Below are positions 43,424 through 55,954 of a stretch of DNA of 64,000 nucleotides, in pieces. A program made the translations under genes and the position numbers. The stretch spans positions 46,761,142-46,825,141 of the forward strand of contig CM056733.1 in NCBI GenBank assembly GCA_029844215.1. The letters are read 5' to 3'. The notes under the pieces were generated by a model that ran no database searches, was not told where the DNA came from, and saw only the letters and a program-made list of their open reading frames with translations. The first letter of the stretch is position 1; each line of letters begins with the position of its first letter. Source of the DNA: Przewalskia tangutica. Lineage: Eukaryota > Streptophyta > Magnoliopsida > Solanales > Solanaceae.

Positions 43424-46400
43424 TGTTATACCGTATTTCCAGTATGTGCGTAAGGGCGTGCGTGAAAATTTTGAAGTGTAAAGTGGCTTGGCCGAAATTT
43501 ATTTGTTCACAACACCCGGTTAGAGTCGTTTTTCGGCGAAACGTTTTAAAAGCTTTAGTAGGGGAATTTACGGCTATGTGATTTTTAATTTTTTCGGATT
43601 TTTACGAGAGACGAAACAATTTTGACCAACGATAGGGCGACACATTTCACCCTCTCATTGATGGAGTGTGGGCGGTTGGCTTGGTCGATTTGGTGACAAT
43701 TTTGTCAAGTAGTAGGTAGGATATTTTGTGTGTTAGTTGGTTAGGGTGCACTTGGCAAGATCTTGGCCCTACACTTGCTATGCACTTGGCATGATCTTGG
43801 CCGTTGGTTGGCCTTTGCTAGACCTATAAATACCCCCTGGAAGACTTCTTCATCCATTCCAAATATTTCCTAAGTGTTAAAAATCCTCCTCCCTTTGTGT
43901 GGTGTTTTCGTCCAACACCCCTCTCCCCTTTGAGTTGGCACTTTGGCCGAGAGCCCTCCCCACCCTCGTCGAGAGTACCCCCTAGTGGGGTAGTAGAGGG
44001 TATACACCCCTTGTGGTGTTGTCTCGTATATACCCCCTCTTGGTAGAAATACTCTCAAAAGTATTGTTATAATGCCCAAATTACCTTAGCCAGTATACCT
44101 TGTTGTATTCTAAGGTCATACCTACAAAAAGCCCAGTTATACTATTATACTTCCCGGTCACCAAACCGAAACCCTAGGAAAATCTCCATGGTTAGTTGGA
44201 GTAGTATGTAGAAGTTGGTTAGAACTTCTAAGGGTAGTTTGGAGCGGTTGGGCGCACGGAGTTGGAGCTAAGCGATTGCCCAGATCGACTTTATACTCGG
44301 ATAATTATGGGTTTATCGAGGTAAATATCTTGTCCTCTATTGTAATTGGAAATTACATGATTGTTAGACCATATAGTTGAAGTATACTATATATATAGAA
44401 TCGAACGTAGTTATCGGCAATGTCTTTGGACTTAAGCCTGAATAATAAGAAATCTTTTCGAAAGAAGAGTACTGAACTGTTTTTACATAGGACTGTATTA
44501 CAGTAGACTTGTGTAGCTTTTCTGTGAGGTAGAATTGTGCACGTCCGGTTAGATGTATGAACCCCCCCCTGGTTGGCTTGATAGCCGGCCCCGATAGAAG
44601 AGGAGATTTACGCTGTTGGGGAGGTCTTTGCGAATTTTCTCGTAGGATGTTCTACGAAGGGATATAAATGTTAATAAGCGCGTGGCCTTATAGGTTGAAG
44701 TACTACGTATGGCGCGATCTTACGGCTGAGGAGTAGCCGACGGTTTGAAGTACTTGGGCGTTTTGCTATTAGTCGATACTGCCGCGAGGTATGTGAACCT
44801 CTTCCTATCTCTTCTAGCATGATATGTGTGTAACTATGTAGTACGGTGACGCGTACGTGTTAAATGTATTTGATTGGTCTAAAACATAAAGTGTTATAAC
44901 GGCTTTATGGGAAGTTGGTTATAACAGCTTTATGTTGGTACGAAAATACTTGTGGTCTTTAAAAGGTAACTGATTTGAACTATAAGCGGCTTGTTATGTG
45001 TTAATAAAGAACTTGAAGTATTTCAAAAGATTTTGAATCATTTTGAAAGAAGAAGTAATACTTGGTTTTGAAAAACTTAAGAGTTATACTAGCTTTATGG
45101 GAAGTTAGGTATAGCGGCTTAAGAATGTTTTCTTGATTTCGAAATCGAATGTATCGACAAACCAACTGCGGCGTTAAAAGGAAATGTTTTGACTAATTAA
45201 GTATTATTAAAACCAGAGAAACTTCCATCTGCATAAGCTAAGATGAGACAAAATGATATTTCCTAGATCACGGCTGCTGTAATAAGATTGTTATAAACAA
45301 GAATATCCTACTCACATATAAGGCTTATGTTTCTCAGATTGTTTAAAAGAGAATTATATTCTTAAATGAATAAGACTATGAACTACGAAACCTTTCTAAA
45401 ATAAGAAACGTGAACATTTGAAATTAGGCAAACTTGGACGTTTGGAAAATAATGTTGTTACTTGATTTTACAAAGGTAAATGTTTTGGTTTAATTAAAAA
45501 GATACCACTCTATTTTTTACTCCGCGTATTGTGTGACTTATGTGAAAGCAACGGATCTTTTAAAAGATTTAATGTATGAAGTACTTTAGGGATAGATACC
45601 CGAACTTGTTAGCATAAAGTACCTTGTGTGAATAACTTGATTGTGTTGGTTTGAGATAGCCTTGCAAATACTTTCTTGTTGATGTGATAAGTAAACATGT
45701 TAGGATGCTACTTGTGTTAGTATCTTGTGTGATCGTGATGTAAGGGGGTCATTCTTGTTGTGCTTACGTTGTTAAACGTTAAGCCCGTTATCTTGTTATT
45801 GTATCACATACCCTTTGACTTATTATACCGAGGGCTTGCCACCCTTGATGCGGGTCTATACGGCCTATGCGGTCCTTGTGACTATGCGGAGTGCGGTAGC
45901 TCCAGGATTGATCATTCCGGGTGTTTAGCCTGATGCGGGGGATTCCCTATGCGGTCTGTTGAGACTATGCGGTCTTTTGAGACTATGCGGGTTGCGGGAG
46001 CCTAGGCGGATACCGGGTTAAAGGCCGCTCGATGCGGGTATACCTCGGTGATGCAGGACCATGATTCGAGGATACCTCATGCGGGTCCGTGTGACCTATG
46101 CGGAGTCGCGAGTTCCAGGAATAGACGCGCTCAGTGATACTGCGGGCGAGTGGCCAGCTTCGATCATGTGGTGCGGTCTAGAAAGACCTTGTGATACAGT
46201 TTATGGCATTTGTGGTACTGGGGGTCTTAGTAGTCGGCTATGCCTTCGTACTTACCCCGTACGGTTTTATTGTGATGACTTTGGCGTGAGTCCACGACTT
46301 GACATGATCGCTATTGGAATCGTAGTTTGGTTATCATACATGTCTCCTGTTTTTATAGACTACTATGATTTCATTTACAGTATTTTCAGTTTCACATACT

Positions 46401-46834
46401 TGGTACCTGTTGTACTGACCTCCTTCGGGGGGCTGCGTTCATGCCGCAGGAAAAGGTACACCAGTCGTTGATCCTCGCTCTTAGGGTCACGGCATTGGGA
46501 AAGCTCCGTTTCTCGGAGGCTTATCACGTATAGTCCTCGCTGTAGGTATTTACATTCAGGGGTATGGCGGGGCCCTGTCCCGCCATTGTTGTCGTATCAT
46601 TTCTTAGAGGTCTGTAGTACTGTTGTGGGCAGGGTTTGTAAAAAGGATTAAACTGTTCATGTTGAAAAGGTAGTTAATTATATATATGCCGAAAGGCAAG
46701 TTTTTCTCAGATTATTGTTTCATATTTCATAATATGTCTTGTATCGTTTTATGTTCCGCTGATTACTCTGATGTTGTATCACTAGGGTGCCCGGGGTAAG
46801 GCACCAGTCACGGGCCCCGGAACGGGTCGTGACA
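43424..46834 (+). mobile_element. 3' LTR of element E
   Basis: 3411 bp, partner of 37484-40897. TATA box at 43824-43832. It ends ACGGGTCGTGACA, followed by the ATACA duplication. The ends here are complete where the 5' copy lacks some C and G bases in runs. Confidence 0.92.
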
Positions 46835-47898
46835 ATACAACATGCGACGACTTAAACTAATAATTGACTTGAATTGTAATCTTAAAGCTAAACATGCTAG
46901 TTTTCGGATTAGGGTTCCAATAGTCAATACACTTATCCAACTACATAATAAACATCTCATGCTTGCTAATAACCATAGCTACAACAATAAGTAAACCTTA
47001 ATTGCTAAAACGACAAGATTATACCTTTACAAGCCCTTAAAATTTCCAAGATTCAAAGTCGCGCCTTAGCAATTCTTAGCTCCTTTCCTTAGGTTCCAAT
47101 CCGCTCCAAGCACTCCTTAGAAGCCTATGAAGAACCCATCTTCAAGTTCCAACTTCAAAGTTGAAGAACTCTTTAAGTTTCCGCCTTGCGACTAATACGA
47201 AAACGCCGTTTTTCCGCAATCTTTCTATTGAGATATCCTTACAATACCCTTAGGGACATTGGGTTAAAGTCTTGTGAACAAAGGATCAAAACTACAAAAA
47301 AATTTGTGTGGGAACATGGCAAACCCGAGAGCAACTATAGTGGACAACAATGTTGTGATTTTTTTCTAAGTGTAAAATGCCAAATCTTGCTACTAGTTGA
47401 GTATATAAAACACATTGGAGGGTCTAGATTGTAACAATTGTGTGGCTTGGATGGGTTTCACTAGGATCAAGCCCATGTGGACAAGTTGACAAGTCAACAA
47501 TGTCATGCTAGCAAGACTAATCTTCCAAGGTGGTCAATGACCATTATACCCTCACTAAATTTCGTCCAAGACTACATGTGGGTGCCACGTGTCTCCTCTC
47601 ATTCGTCCATAAAATTTCAGAACCCTCGTGGCCCCACAAAAAGTAAAATTCCTCGGGTGGGCCCCACGTGACCAAATCAGAAAATAAGTTTCCATAAGGT
47701 TAAGAGTTCCATACTCTTCAAATAATGCCTTTTCAGAATCCAATTCTCAACAACGAACATTTTTCCTTACAGACGTTCGGAAGATTTTCCGTCGGAAAAA
47801 CAATTCTTCCTTTCCTACCAATTTCCAAGTCTTGTTTCCTTCGTACATTCTCTTTTACATGACTGGACTTACTGGTGTAACATTCTTCCCCCCTTAGA

Positions 47899-47918
47899 AA
47901 CATTCGTCCCCGAATGTT
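47899..47918 (-). other. conserved inverted repeat before the PPT, C internal 2
   Basis: AACATTCG/CGAATGTT arms with a 4-base loop, as in C internal 1. Confidence 0.7.
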
Positions 47919-48831
47919 CTTAGTCGGTTTTCAATCTATACAAACTCCGGCATAAACTCTATACTATGCCTATCAATCAAAACTACACCAGACCAACGAT
48001 GCCACACATGGCCACTACAAAACATATGTAAACATAATAATGGACCTTCCGTCCGTGGTCCCTTCTCACAAAACTCGAAGGTTACAGTCTTCCCAAACAC
48101 GGGATCCTTAGAGGTTCCTTTCTTTCCTTACTTGTCATACTTTCTCGCACTTTCAAACTCATCTAGTACACGTACAAAATCTCAAATTTTGTTTCTCTTC
48201 TCCAATCCTTGGAGTTACTATCCAAACTTGGCCATATAGTTACTTACATTCCCGTTAAGGCTCTTCTCGGTCCTTACGATCTAGTTTCGGAGGAACGCAT
48301 CCACGAACTCGTACAACGATCAACTAGACTTGGGCCTAGCACCCTCGTGGCCCTATCACATAGCGGGACCATTTCTAACTGACATCACCCCATTCCACAC
48401 TACCGGCTGACCCGAAATGAGTCCATAACCCGACTCATCGTCACACTTAACTTGTCATTCTTAGTCTGAAATAAATCTCTCTTATCTCAAGGTACTTCTC
48501 ACCCTATCCTCCCATTCACTAGAGGTTCGTCACATAAGCCAAAGTATTTCTACTGTACATACTTCCCTATCGGTCTCACACTGTTACGGGGTAATTACTA
48601 CTTGTGAACTCTACACAACTATAGTCTCGGTTCACTTATCATTCTTGTCAATATTCTTAACTTCTCACTTTACTAATCAAGGTATCCCTACCTCTGGGGT
48701 ACTATCACTTTACAACTCTAGCAATAAAGGGAAAACATATACGCTAGGGAAAAATCTGAATCTAACAATGCACGTATGATTCAAAAGAATCGAGATATAC
48801 ATGTAACCCTATGCGATGTTACTTCCTAATC

Positions 48832-49627
48832 CTGTCCAGTAGTCGCGTCATCCATGCGGTTCGAAGGTCCACCAGAACTATAAACTCCACCCTGACCTCT
48901 ACCATGCCTGGCTAACATCTGAACACCCTGCCCTGGGGAACGCACAGTTGTGGAGGAAAGGGAATCAACCATCGGCCTCATAGGCTGAGCCACCTCACCG
49001 GTGCTCTTTCTAAAAGGACATACCCTCCGAATATGGCCCGGACGACCACAATAATAACAACCATCTGTGTCATAACGACATTTCCCCGAATAACGCTTAC
49101 CACATCTGATACACTGAGGAATAGGTGCCTCGACCGAGAAAGTCCTCTGCTCCTCTGAGAACCTCTACCCCTGGAGCTTGGACCGGCTCCTAAATACCTT
49201 GTGGGATCAAATCTCCCACCTGTGAGCTACGGGGGTATGTACTGGGTAGGCTGGGACGAATATCTCACTTCTTCCGAGGTTGCTCGTCCAAAACTCACCG
49301 GATAACCAACCGTCTAGCCTCTTACGCAGATCTCCGTCTTTGGCCTCTACCCCGTGACACTGCTGTGCATCGCCGAGTAACCTCTGCTGCTGAAATCGTA
49401 GCATCGCTATCTTGGTCAATAACATAATGGCTTCCTTCATGACCCTAAAGTTTTCCCCTAACTGAGAAACTGAGGCTCGTGTCGGGCCTCAAAACTGGCG
49501 CAAGAACTCGCCGATCGCGGACAACATCCCAGATACCTGAACGAGCCCTATCAACTCCCTGAGTCTGACTAGTAGCTCTTGCTACTCCTTTGCCCTTCTG
49601 GGCGGCTGTTGCCCTCCTTGGAGGCAT
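48832..49627 (-). pseudogene. capsid-less gag of C internal 2, frame broken
   Basis: The start at 49627 is intact (MPPRRATAAQKGKGVARATSQTQGVDRAR) and shows the true N-terminus of the family. The frame then breaks near 49500 and again near 49440-49260, mostly where the first copy has CTG or CAG. The two zinc knuckles are still visible at about 49020-49110. As in the first copy there is no capsid domain between N-terminus and nucleocapsid. Confidence 0.65.
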
Positions 49628-49746
49628 AACTGTAACACAAAATCACGTTAGAGAGGAATTATCTTACTAACACAGCTCTATGGCACGATCTAAGAGTGAG
49701 AAGAATAGAAACCAACTCCTAAATGTCCTATAGCCTCATGTTTATG

Positions 49747-49766
49747 GGTGTGGCGCGCAACACACC
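49747..49766 (-). other. leader hairpin with GCGCGC loop, C internal 2
   Basis: GGTGTG, loop TTGCGCGC, CACACC on the minus strand; identical to C internal 1. Confidence 0.65.
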
Positions 49767-49830
49767 GATAATCAAGACTCTACTAGACACGGTCTGTAGA
49801 CATTCCGAGGACCGATCGCTTCGATACCAC

Positions 49831-52800
49831 TCACACCCGAACCCCGGGCCCGTGACTGGTGCCCTACCTGGGCACACTTCTACCTTAACAACACAAGTAA
49901 ACTGTGGAAATTAAATAACACCTCATTTTTTTTTCTTTAAAACCAACGTACGTGCAAGGGCAAAGCCGAAAAGGCTGCCATATATACATACACAAAAGAC
50001 ACTACACCGTACATGAGTCTAATCCCACATATGAATGCAGACCTCTAAGAGTTATACTGAACTATGACGGGACAAGGCCCCGCCGTACCCATAACTGTAC
50101 AAAAGCATGTACTGAAAGAACTCATACCAAAAAGATAAACTCCCGAACAGAAGGAGCTATCCAAAACTACGGCGGTCCTACACTGCCGATCACCAAATGC
50201 ATTACCTAAACTCATGCGGCATGAACGCACCCAAGGAGGTCGATGCGAAGAATGTACCAAGTATGTGAAGCGATGAAATCAGTAATGAAATCATAACACT
50301 AAACAAAGCAGAGACATGTATGATAGCCAACCTACGATGCAACACATAAGCAGTCATAACAAGTCAGGGACACATGCCCTCAAGTCATTTCTAAAATCTA
50401 ACCATGGGTCTCATGCCCATAATATCAATCATGCCCGTGGAATCCTTACTCATTGTCGGCAGTCCATGATATAATATAACACCAATAAGCACAATGTCAT
50501 ATAGTCTGCCCATAAAGGTATACTGCCCGCCCCATTTTTGGGGCGCGATAATGTCCTATAGTCTTCCCATAAAGGTATACTGCCCGGCCCATTTCTGGGA
50601 CGATAATGTCATATAGTCTGCCCGTAAAGGTATACTGCCCGGCCCATTTCTGGGACGATAATGTCATATAGTCTGCCCATAAAGGTATACTGCCCGGCCC
50701 ATTTCTGGGACGATAGTCTGCCCGTAAAGGTATCTTGCCGGCCCGTTTGGGGCGATAATGTCATATAGTGCGCGTAAAGGTATCTTTGCGCCCGTTTCGG
50801 GGCGATAATGTCATATAGTCCGCGCGTAAGGTATCTTGCCGGCCCATTTCGGGACGATAATGTCATATAGTCTTCCAGTAAGGTATCTTGCCTACCCATT
50901 TCTGGGACGATAATGTCATATAGTCTAATTCTCAATTAAACAAGCCAAAGTACTACGTACGTACATTCTTTTCAAAAGACTCCTTTCTATGTAAAAACCC
51001 CAAGATACTAACACCCGTAGTATCAAGGTATGTTTATTTTTCAAAGTAAGTTACTACACTCTTAGAAACTCATTTCAAAGCTTAAACCAAGTAACTTCAA
51101 ATTTTCACAATCTAGGCAACTTATGCCCAAAATCAAAATAGACAACTTTCTAAACCTTCCATAAAGCCGTTATAACCAACTTCCCATAAAGCCGTTATAA
51201 CCCTTTATGGTTTTTAGACAATTTCATACTTTTATAACCAAGAGGCTTATACTTAAAACCAAGTATCACAAACTTTCAAATCAAGTTTCTTAACTTTCAA
51301 AATACTTCAAGTCTCTTAATATTTAGAAAACAAGTTTCTCCTACTTTTAAACCTCAAGTAACTCACACCTTTTTAAAACAAGTTACTTCTATTTAAATCA
51401 AGTCATTTCTCCCCTTTTTAAAACAATTAAGTAAATCACTCCTTTGACTTCCCTAAAGTCATTATAATGACCTTTAGGTTTTGGAACTAAGGCACTAGCC
51501 AAAAGATTTGGAAATCACTTCCTTTTCAAGACTCTATGTACTTTAAGTAAAATACTTCCACTTTTTAAGAATCCAAACTTCACTAAGGCAATGGATTATA
51601 CAACTTACAATTTAAACATCAAAGTACAATCAAGGAAGTACATAGAACAAATTCTACTTTAGGCAATCCAAATACAACCAAGAAATGGATCATTTAAGGA
51701 GTAGAAAATACTTTCTTTATCTTAAGGAATCATGCTAGAAGAGGAGATAGTTCACATACCTTTTCGGCTAAATCCACAAGCTAAGCCGAATACGCCGTAC
51801 GTAGAAGTGTCAACCTATAATGGTCACAACAAGACTATCAACTTCTAGTCTCTACGTAGAATAATACTAAGTATACGGTCTCTGATTCTACGGAAAATCG
51901 GGCAGCACTTCCTTTGTTTCAACTCACTTTGCCACCTTTTTCAAGGCCGAATACAATAACCAACACGCCACTTTTAAGGCTCCAAACAACAACCAAACAA
52001 AGGGGATTACACGCCTTACAATACGTGTAAAATTCCGCCCCACAATTCATAAGAAGTAGTATAAAAATCCAAGCCATTCTCGGCCAACAACAACCAACAA
52101 TTCAAAGTCTTTTCCAATCCTTTTCCAATTCCAAGTTCTAAGGTCTACCATGTTATATAGTCATAAACAACTTCAACAACTACAATTTACTTCTTTATAC
52201 AACATGCGACGACTTAAACTAATAATCGACTTGAATTGTAATCTTAAAGCTAAACATGCTAGTTTTCGGATTAGGGTTCCAATAGCCAATACACTTATCC
52301 AACTACATAATAAACATCTCATGCTTGCTAATAACCATAGCTACAACAATAAGTAAACCTTAATTGCTAAAACGACAAGATTATACCTTTACAAGCCCTT
52401 AAAATTTCCAAGATTCAAAGTCGCGCCTTAGCAATTCTTAGCTCCTTTCCTTTGGTTCCAATCCGCTCCAAGCACTCCTTAGAAGCCTATGAAGAACCCA
52501 TCTTCAAGTTCCAACTTCAAAGTTGAAGAACTCTTTAAGTTTCCGCCTTGCGACTAATATGAAAACGCCGTTTTTCCGCAATCTTTCTATTGAGATATCC
52601 TTACAATACCCTTAGGGACATTGGGTTAAAGTCTTGTGAACAAAGGATCAAAACTACAAAAAAAATTGTGTGGGAACATGGCAAACCCGAGAGCAACTAT
52701 AGTGGACAACAATGTTGTGATTTTTTTCTAAGTGTAAAATGCCAAGTCTTGCTACTAGTTGAGTATATAAAACACATTGGAGGGTCTAGATTGTAACAAT

Positions 52801-53254
52801 TGTGTGGCTTGGATGGGTTTCACTAGGATCAAGCCCATGTGGACAAGTTGACAAGTCAACAATGTCATGCTAGCAAGACTAATCTTCCAAGGTGGTCAAT
52901 GACCATTATACCCTCACTAAATTTCGTCCAAGACTACATGTGGGGGTGCCACGTGTCTCCCTCTCATTCGTCCATAAAATTCTATAACCCTCGTGGGCCC
53001 CACAAAAAAGTAAAATTCCTCGGGTGGGCCCCACGTGACCAAATCCGTAAAAATAAATTTCCATAAGGTTAAGAGTTCCATACTCTTCAAATAATGCCTT
53101 TTGAGAATCCAATTCTCAACAACGAACATTTTTCCTTACCGACGTTCGGAAGATTTTCCGTCGGAAAAACAATTATTCCTTTCGTACCAATTTCCAAGTC
53201 TTGTTTCCTTTCGTACATTCTCTTTTACATGACATGGACTTACGGGGTGTAACA
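49831..53254 (-). mobile_element. family C LTR 3
   Basis: About 3424 bp, nearly identical to LTR C1. It starts (minus) TGTTACACCCCGTAAG at 53254 after a polypurine tract and ends near 49831, where the terminal TG and part of a CTCTG are missing (ACTCACACC against ACTCTGTCACACC in the first unit). It carries the 55-bp array at 50488-50930. Confidence 0.85.
50488..50930 (-). repeat. 55-bp minisatellite in LTR C3
   Basis: About eight units as in C1 and C2. The left half keeps CTGCCC and CTGGGA cleanly; the right half shows the degraded CGCG and TTGCC forms, so one array has two quality zones. Confidence 0.85.
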
Positions 53255-53477
53255 TTCTTCCCCCCTTAGAAACATTCGTCGCCGAATGTTCTTAGTCAGT
53301 TTTCAATCTATACAAACTCCGGCATAAACTCTATACTATGCCTATCAATCAAAACTGCACCAGACCAACGATGCCACACATGGCCACTACAAAACATACG
53401 TAAACATAATAATGGACCTTCCGTCCGTGGTCCCTTCTCACAAAACTCGAAGGTTACAGTCTTCCCAAACACGGGAT
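53255..53477 (-). mobile_element. truncated family C internal region 3
   Basis: Polypurine tract, inverted repeat AACATTCG/CGAATGTT (53271-53290) and the first 200 bases (minus-strand 3' end) of the C spacer. It stops at 53477 after ACGGGAT and joins the middle of another LTR without a recognisable target duplication. Confidence 0.8.
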
Positions 53478-55204
53478 GAACGTAGCCCCCCGGAGGAGGT
53501 CAGTACAACAGGTACCAAGTATGTGAACTGTAAAGTACTTAAATGAAATCATATCATTTTAAAACCAATTTTACAAATATGTTCGAAACAATTAATGTAA
53601 CCGCACATAGTGCCACATCACAAACAAGAGCAATAATAGGTAAACTGTAACAGGTCTTTTCTAGGTTGCGAATGATCGAAGCAAGGCCAATCGCCCATAG
53701 TATCATCATGCATGCCTAATCACGACTCGCATCGCATAGGCCACCTAGGCCCGCATGAGGTATTCCCCGCATCGAGGGTAGCTACTCCTCGGCATCGTCC
53801 TGGACTCTCGTAGCCCGCATGGCCACATAGACCGCATGAGGTATTCCTCGCACACTAACCTGGAACTCTCGTAGCTCCGCATAGGTCCCCTGGACCCGCA
53901 TGAGGCATCCCTCGCATCGGGGGGCAGCTTAACCCCCGGTATAACATGTCAAGAGGTGAGTGGTACAATACTAACATAACGGCTTATCGTTAAACAACAT
54001 AAGCACAACAAGGGAACCCCCTTTACACAAACGTTACAAGATACTAACACACGTAGCATCATAACATGTTTACTTATCAAACCAACAAGAAAGTATTACA
54101 AGGCTATCACAAACCAACATAGTCAAGTTATTCACACAAGGTACTTTCTATTTTATATCAACAAGTTCGGGTTTTTATCCCCAAAGTACTTCATATATTA
54201 ACTCTTTAAAAAGATCCGTTTCTTTCACAAAAAGTCACACGATACCCGTAGTATCAAAATAGAGTGACTATCTTTTTAAGTAAACCAAAACAATTTCCCT
54301 ACCTTCTTTTTGAACCAACTTAAGACAAAAGCATGCCTTCCTTTTTAAATGAAAACACTTCAATTTTTTTCAAGTCTTTGTCTTTTATAAATCAAGTTCT
54401 TACTTTGAATTTTTTTAAGAAAATCAAAACTTGTTTATTAATGATCTTATTAAAGCAGCCATGATCTAGGAAATGTAATACAATTTTGTCTTATCTTAGC
54501 TTTTATGCAGATGGAGGTTTCTACTGGTTTTAATAATACTTACTTAGTCGATACATTTTCCTTTATTAGCGATGCAGTGGTTTGTTCGATACTTATTTCC
54601 CCTTTCCGAAATCAATACAAGGCTTCCATAAACAATTAAGTAAACCGTTCTTTTTATCTTTCTTAAGTCGTTATACCTAACTTCCCATAAAACTAGTATA
54701 ACTCTTAAGCTTTTAAAACCAAGTATTACTCTTCTTTCAAAAACGATTCTTAATTCTTTTGAAATACTTCAATATTCTTATTATTTAAAACTCAAGTCAA
54801 AAGACATCGAAGTAAAACCACGTTCAGTTAACACACGTACGTCTACCGTACTATATATATTCTTTAAAAATATCATGCTCAAGAGGATAGGAAGAATCAT
54901 ATACCTCCTCGGCGAAATCCACCTGCCAAGTCGAATATGTCGCGCGCAGAGTTTCAAAACCGTAAATTCTCTCGTGGGCCCCACGTGACCAATTCCGGAA
55001 ATTAAAATTTCAATACTTCTAAAATATTCCAAAAAGTCCGAATACCAAATCTGGGAATCCAATTCCCATTAACGAACCTTTTTACTTTACAAAAACCGGA
55101 AACTTTTCCGTCGAAAAATCACATCTTTCTTCCTTTCCAAAATTACTGTCGTATTCTCGTACGTACGTCCTCACATACATACTCTGGAACTACGGGGTGT
55201 AACA
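53478..55204 (-). mobile_element. LTR F, deleted at its end and in its middle
   Basis: On the minus strand it starts TGTTACACCCCGTAGTTCC at 55204, like solo LTR B, after a polypurine tract. Near 54953 it jumps from U3 (GGTCACGTGGGGCCCACG) to mid-LTR sequence (TCTGCGCGCGACATATTCGA), so the TATA-box region is missing. It is also cut at 53478, losing the terminal few hundred bases. No gene. Confidence 0.75.
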
Positions 55205-55954
55205 TTCTCCCCTCCTTAGAAACATTCGTCCCGAATGTTCCTTCTAAGTCTCAAAACATACATGCGCCGGTATAGTCTTCACTACTATACTTACGAAACC
55301 AATTATGCCACACCTGGCCATAATAACACACGCGCAAATACTTAAATCCAAGTTCACAAGGAATCACCTCTAGCATCACAAAAGCTCCCACCCAAGGTCT
55401 AAAAGATACTCCCCTTGCACCTTTACTTCACAAAAGAAATGATCACTTCTATCCTCTTAACACATGCTCGCTTCTTCCCTTACTCGTCGTACCCTTCTCG
55501 TACCCAAACTCCAAGTGTCGACGCCGATTATCCGCACGACTTCTGTTGACTCTGAGCTGTCAATAACTGCTCCTGGATAAGCTTCACCTTATCCGCTGCC
55601 TGCTGTATCAAGTCTGGACCAACTATCTGAATCTTGCCAACATCGAACCAATCGACCGGCAACCTACACTTCCGCCCATACGAGGCTTCATAAGGCACCC
55701 TCCGAATACTGAAATGGTAGCTAGTATAATACTTACTCAACAAGAGGCGAATAATCCTTACAGCTACCTCTGAAATCAAAACACCGGCCCGAGGGTGAAT
55801 GCAATACTGAGACTCACCTGAGTTCCTAACCTTGCCTGGTAAAACCTCCATAAAAAGAAATAGCCGTAAACTGGGCTCCACTGCCTGTCATAAAGTGAAA
55901 GTAGGAACCCCGTGCAGCCTTACAACCTTCCTGATATATAACATCTCACATAAC
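55205..55954 (-). mobile_element. 3' internal part of element F
   Basis: On the minus strand: integrase remnant (55528-55935), a 3' untranslated part matching 1-270, the inverted repeat (55221-55239) and the polypurine tract (55205-55218). Cut at 55955 by the family C element on the plus strand. Confidence 0.8.
55528..55935 (-). pseudogene. integrase C-terminal core remnant, element F
   Basis: A 117-residue open frame (55528-55881). From about residue 53 it reads YHFSIRRVPYEASYGRKCRLPVDWFDVG and PDLIQQAADKVKLIQEQLL, matching integrase of A at 32350-32520. Before that, an out-of-frame part corresponds to the core upstream (RKVVRLHGVPT near 55910). The zinc finger, first Asp, RT and the C-terminal GPF/Y part are missing. 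It is an E-like deletion derivative. Confidence 0.75.

Larger units (their letters stand above)
37484..46834 (+). mobile_element. complete element E: pol-deleted, non-autonomous retrotransposon
   Basis: 9351 bp; 5' LTR 37484-40897, internal 40898-43423 (2526 bp), 3' LTR 43424-46834. The target duplication is ATACA (37479-37483 and 46835-46839) in LTR C2. The internal region keeps primer site, leader hairpin, a gag remnant and the end of integrase, but no protease, RT or RNase H. Its LTR ends (TGTTATACC, GGTCGTGACA), primer site and leader hairpin loop match those of A, so A-type proteins could plausibly have mobilised it. Confidence 0.92.
25228..47882 (-). mobile_element. family C LTR 2, split by elements A and E
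   Basis: LTR pieces at 25228-25729, 35613-37483 and 46835-47882, which with one copy of each duplication make about 3.41 kb. It has a primer site on the left (minus-strand downstream) and a polypurine tract on the right (47883-47896), so it is shared by two internal regions. Removing the two inserts rejoins TGTATGATAGCCAACC and CTTTATACAACATGCG exactly as in LTR C1. Confidence 0.88.
47883..49830 (-). mobile_element. family C internal region 2: gag-only
   Basis: 1948 bp, nearly identical to 23269-25227. It has the polypurine tract (47883-47896), the inverted repeat (47899-47918), a gene-free spacer to about 48830, a gag-like region (48832-49627), the leader hairpin (49747-49766) and a primer site (49821-49829, TGGTATCGA). 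Confidence 0.85.
19838..53477 (-). mobile_element. tandem chain of family C elements with two nested insertions
   Basis: On the minus strand the order is: truncated internal (53477-53255), LTR (53254-49831), internal (49830-47883), LTR (47882-25228, split by elements A and E), internal (25227-23269), LTR (23268-19838). Each LTR is about 3.4 kb once inserts are removed, and each complete internal region is about 1.95 kb. Neighbouring units share one LTR. The copies look nearly identical over long stretches, so the chain is probably recent or assembled from very similar copies. The right end stops inside an internal region at a junction with LTR F. Confidence 0.85.

Noticed and set aside
25730..46834. 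Dating the insertions of A and E from LTR divergence
   Set aside because: Many LTR differences are CAG/CTG or homopolymer indels that look like sequencing errors, so an age would be misleading.
18997..55204. Idea that LTR D (18997-19837) and LTR F (53478-55204) are two halves of one LTR split by the C chain
   Set aside because: Both contain the segment around the GAACGCAGCC and TACCAAGTATGTGAA motifs, so they overlap instead of abutting, and they resemble different LTR families.
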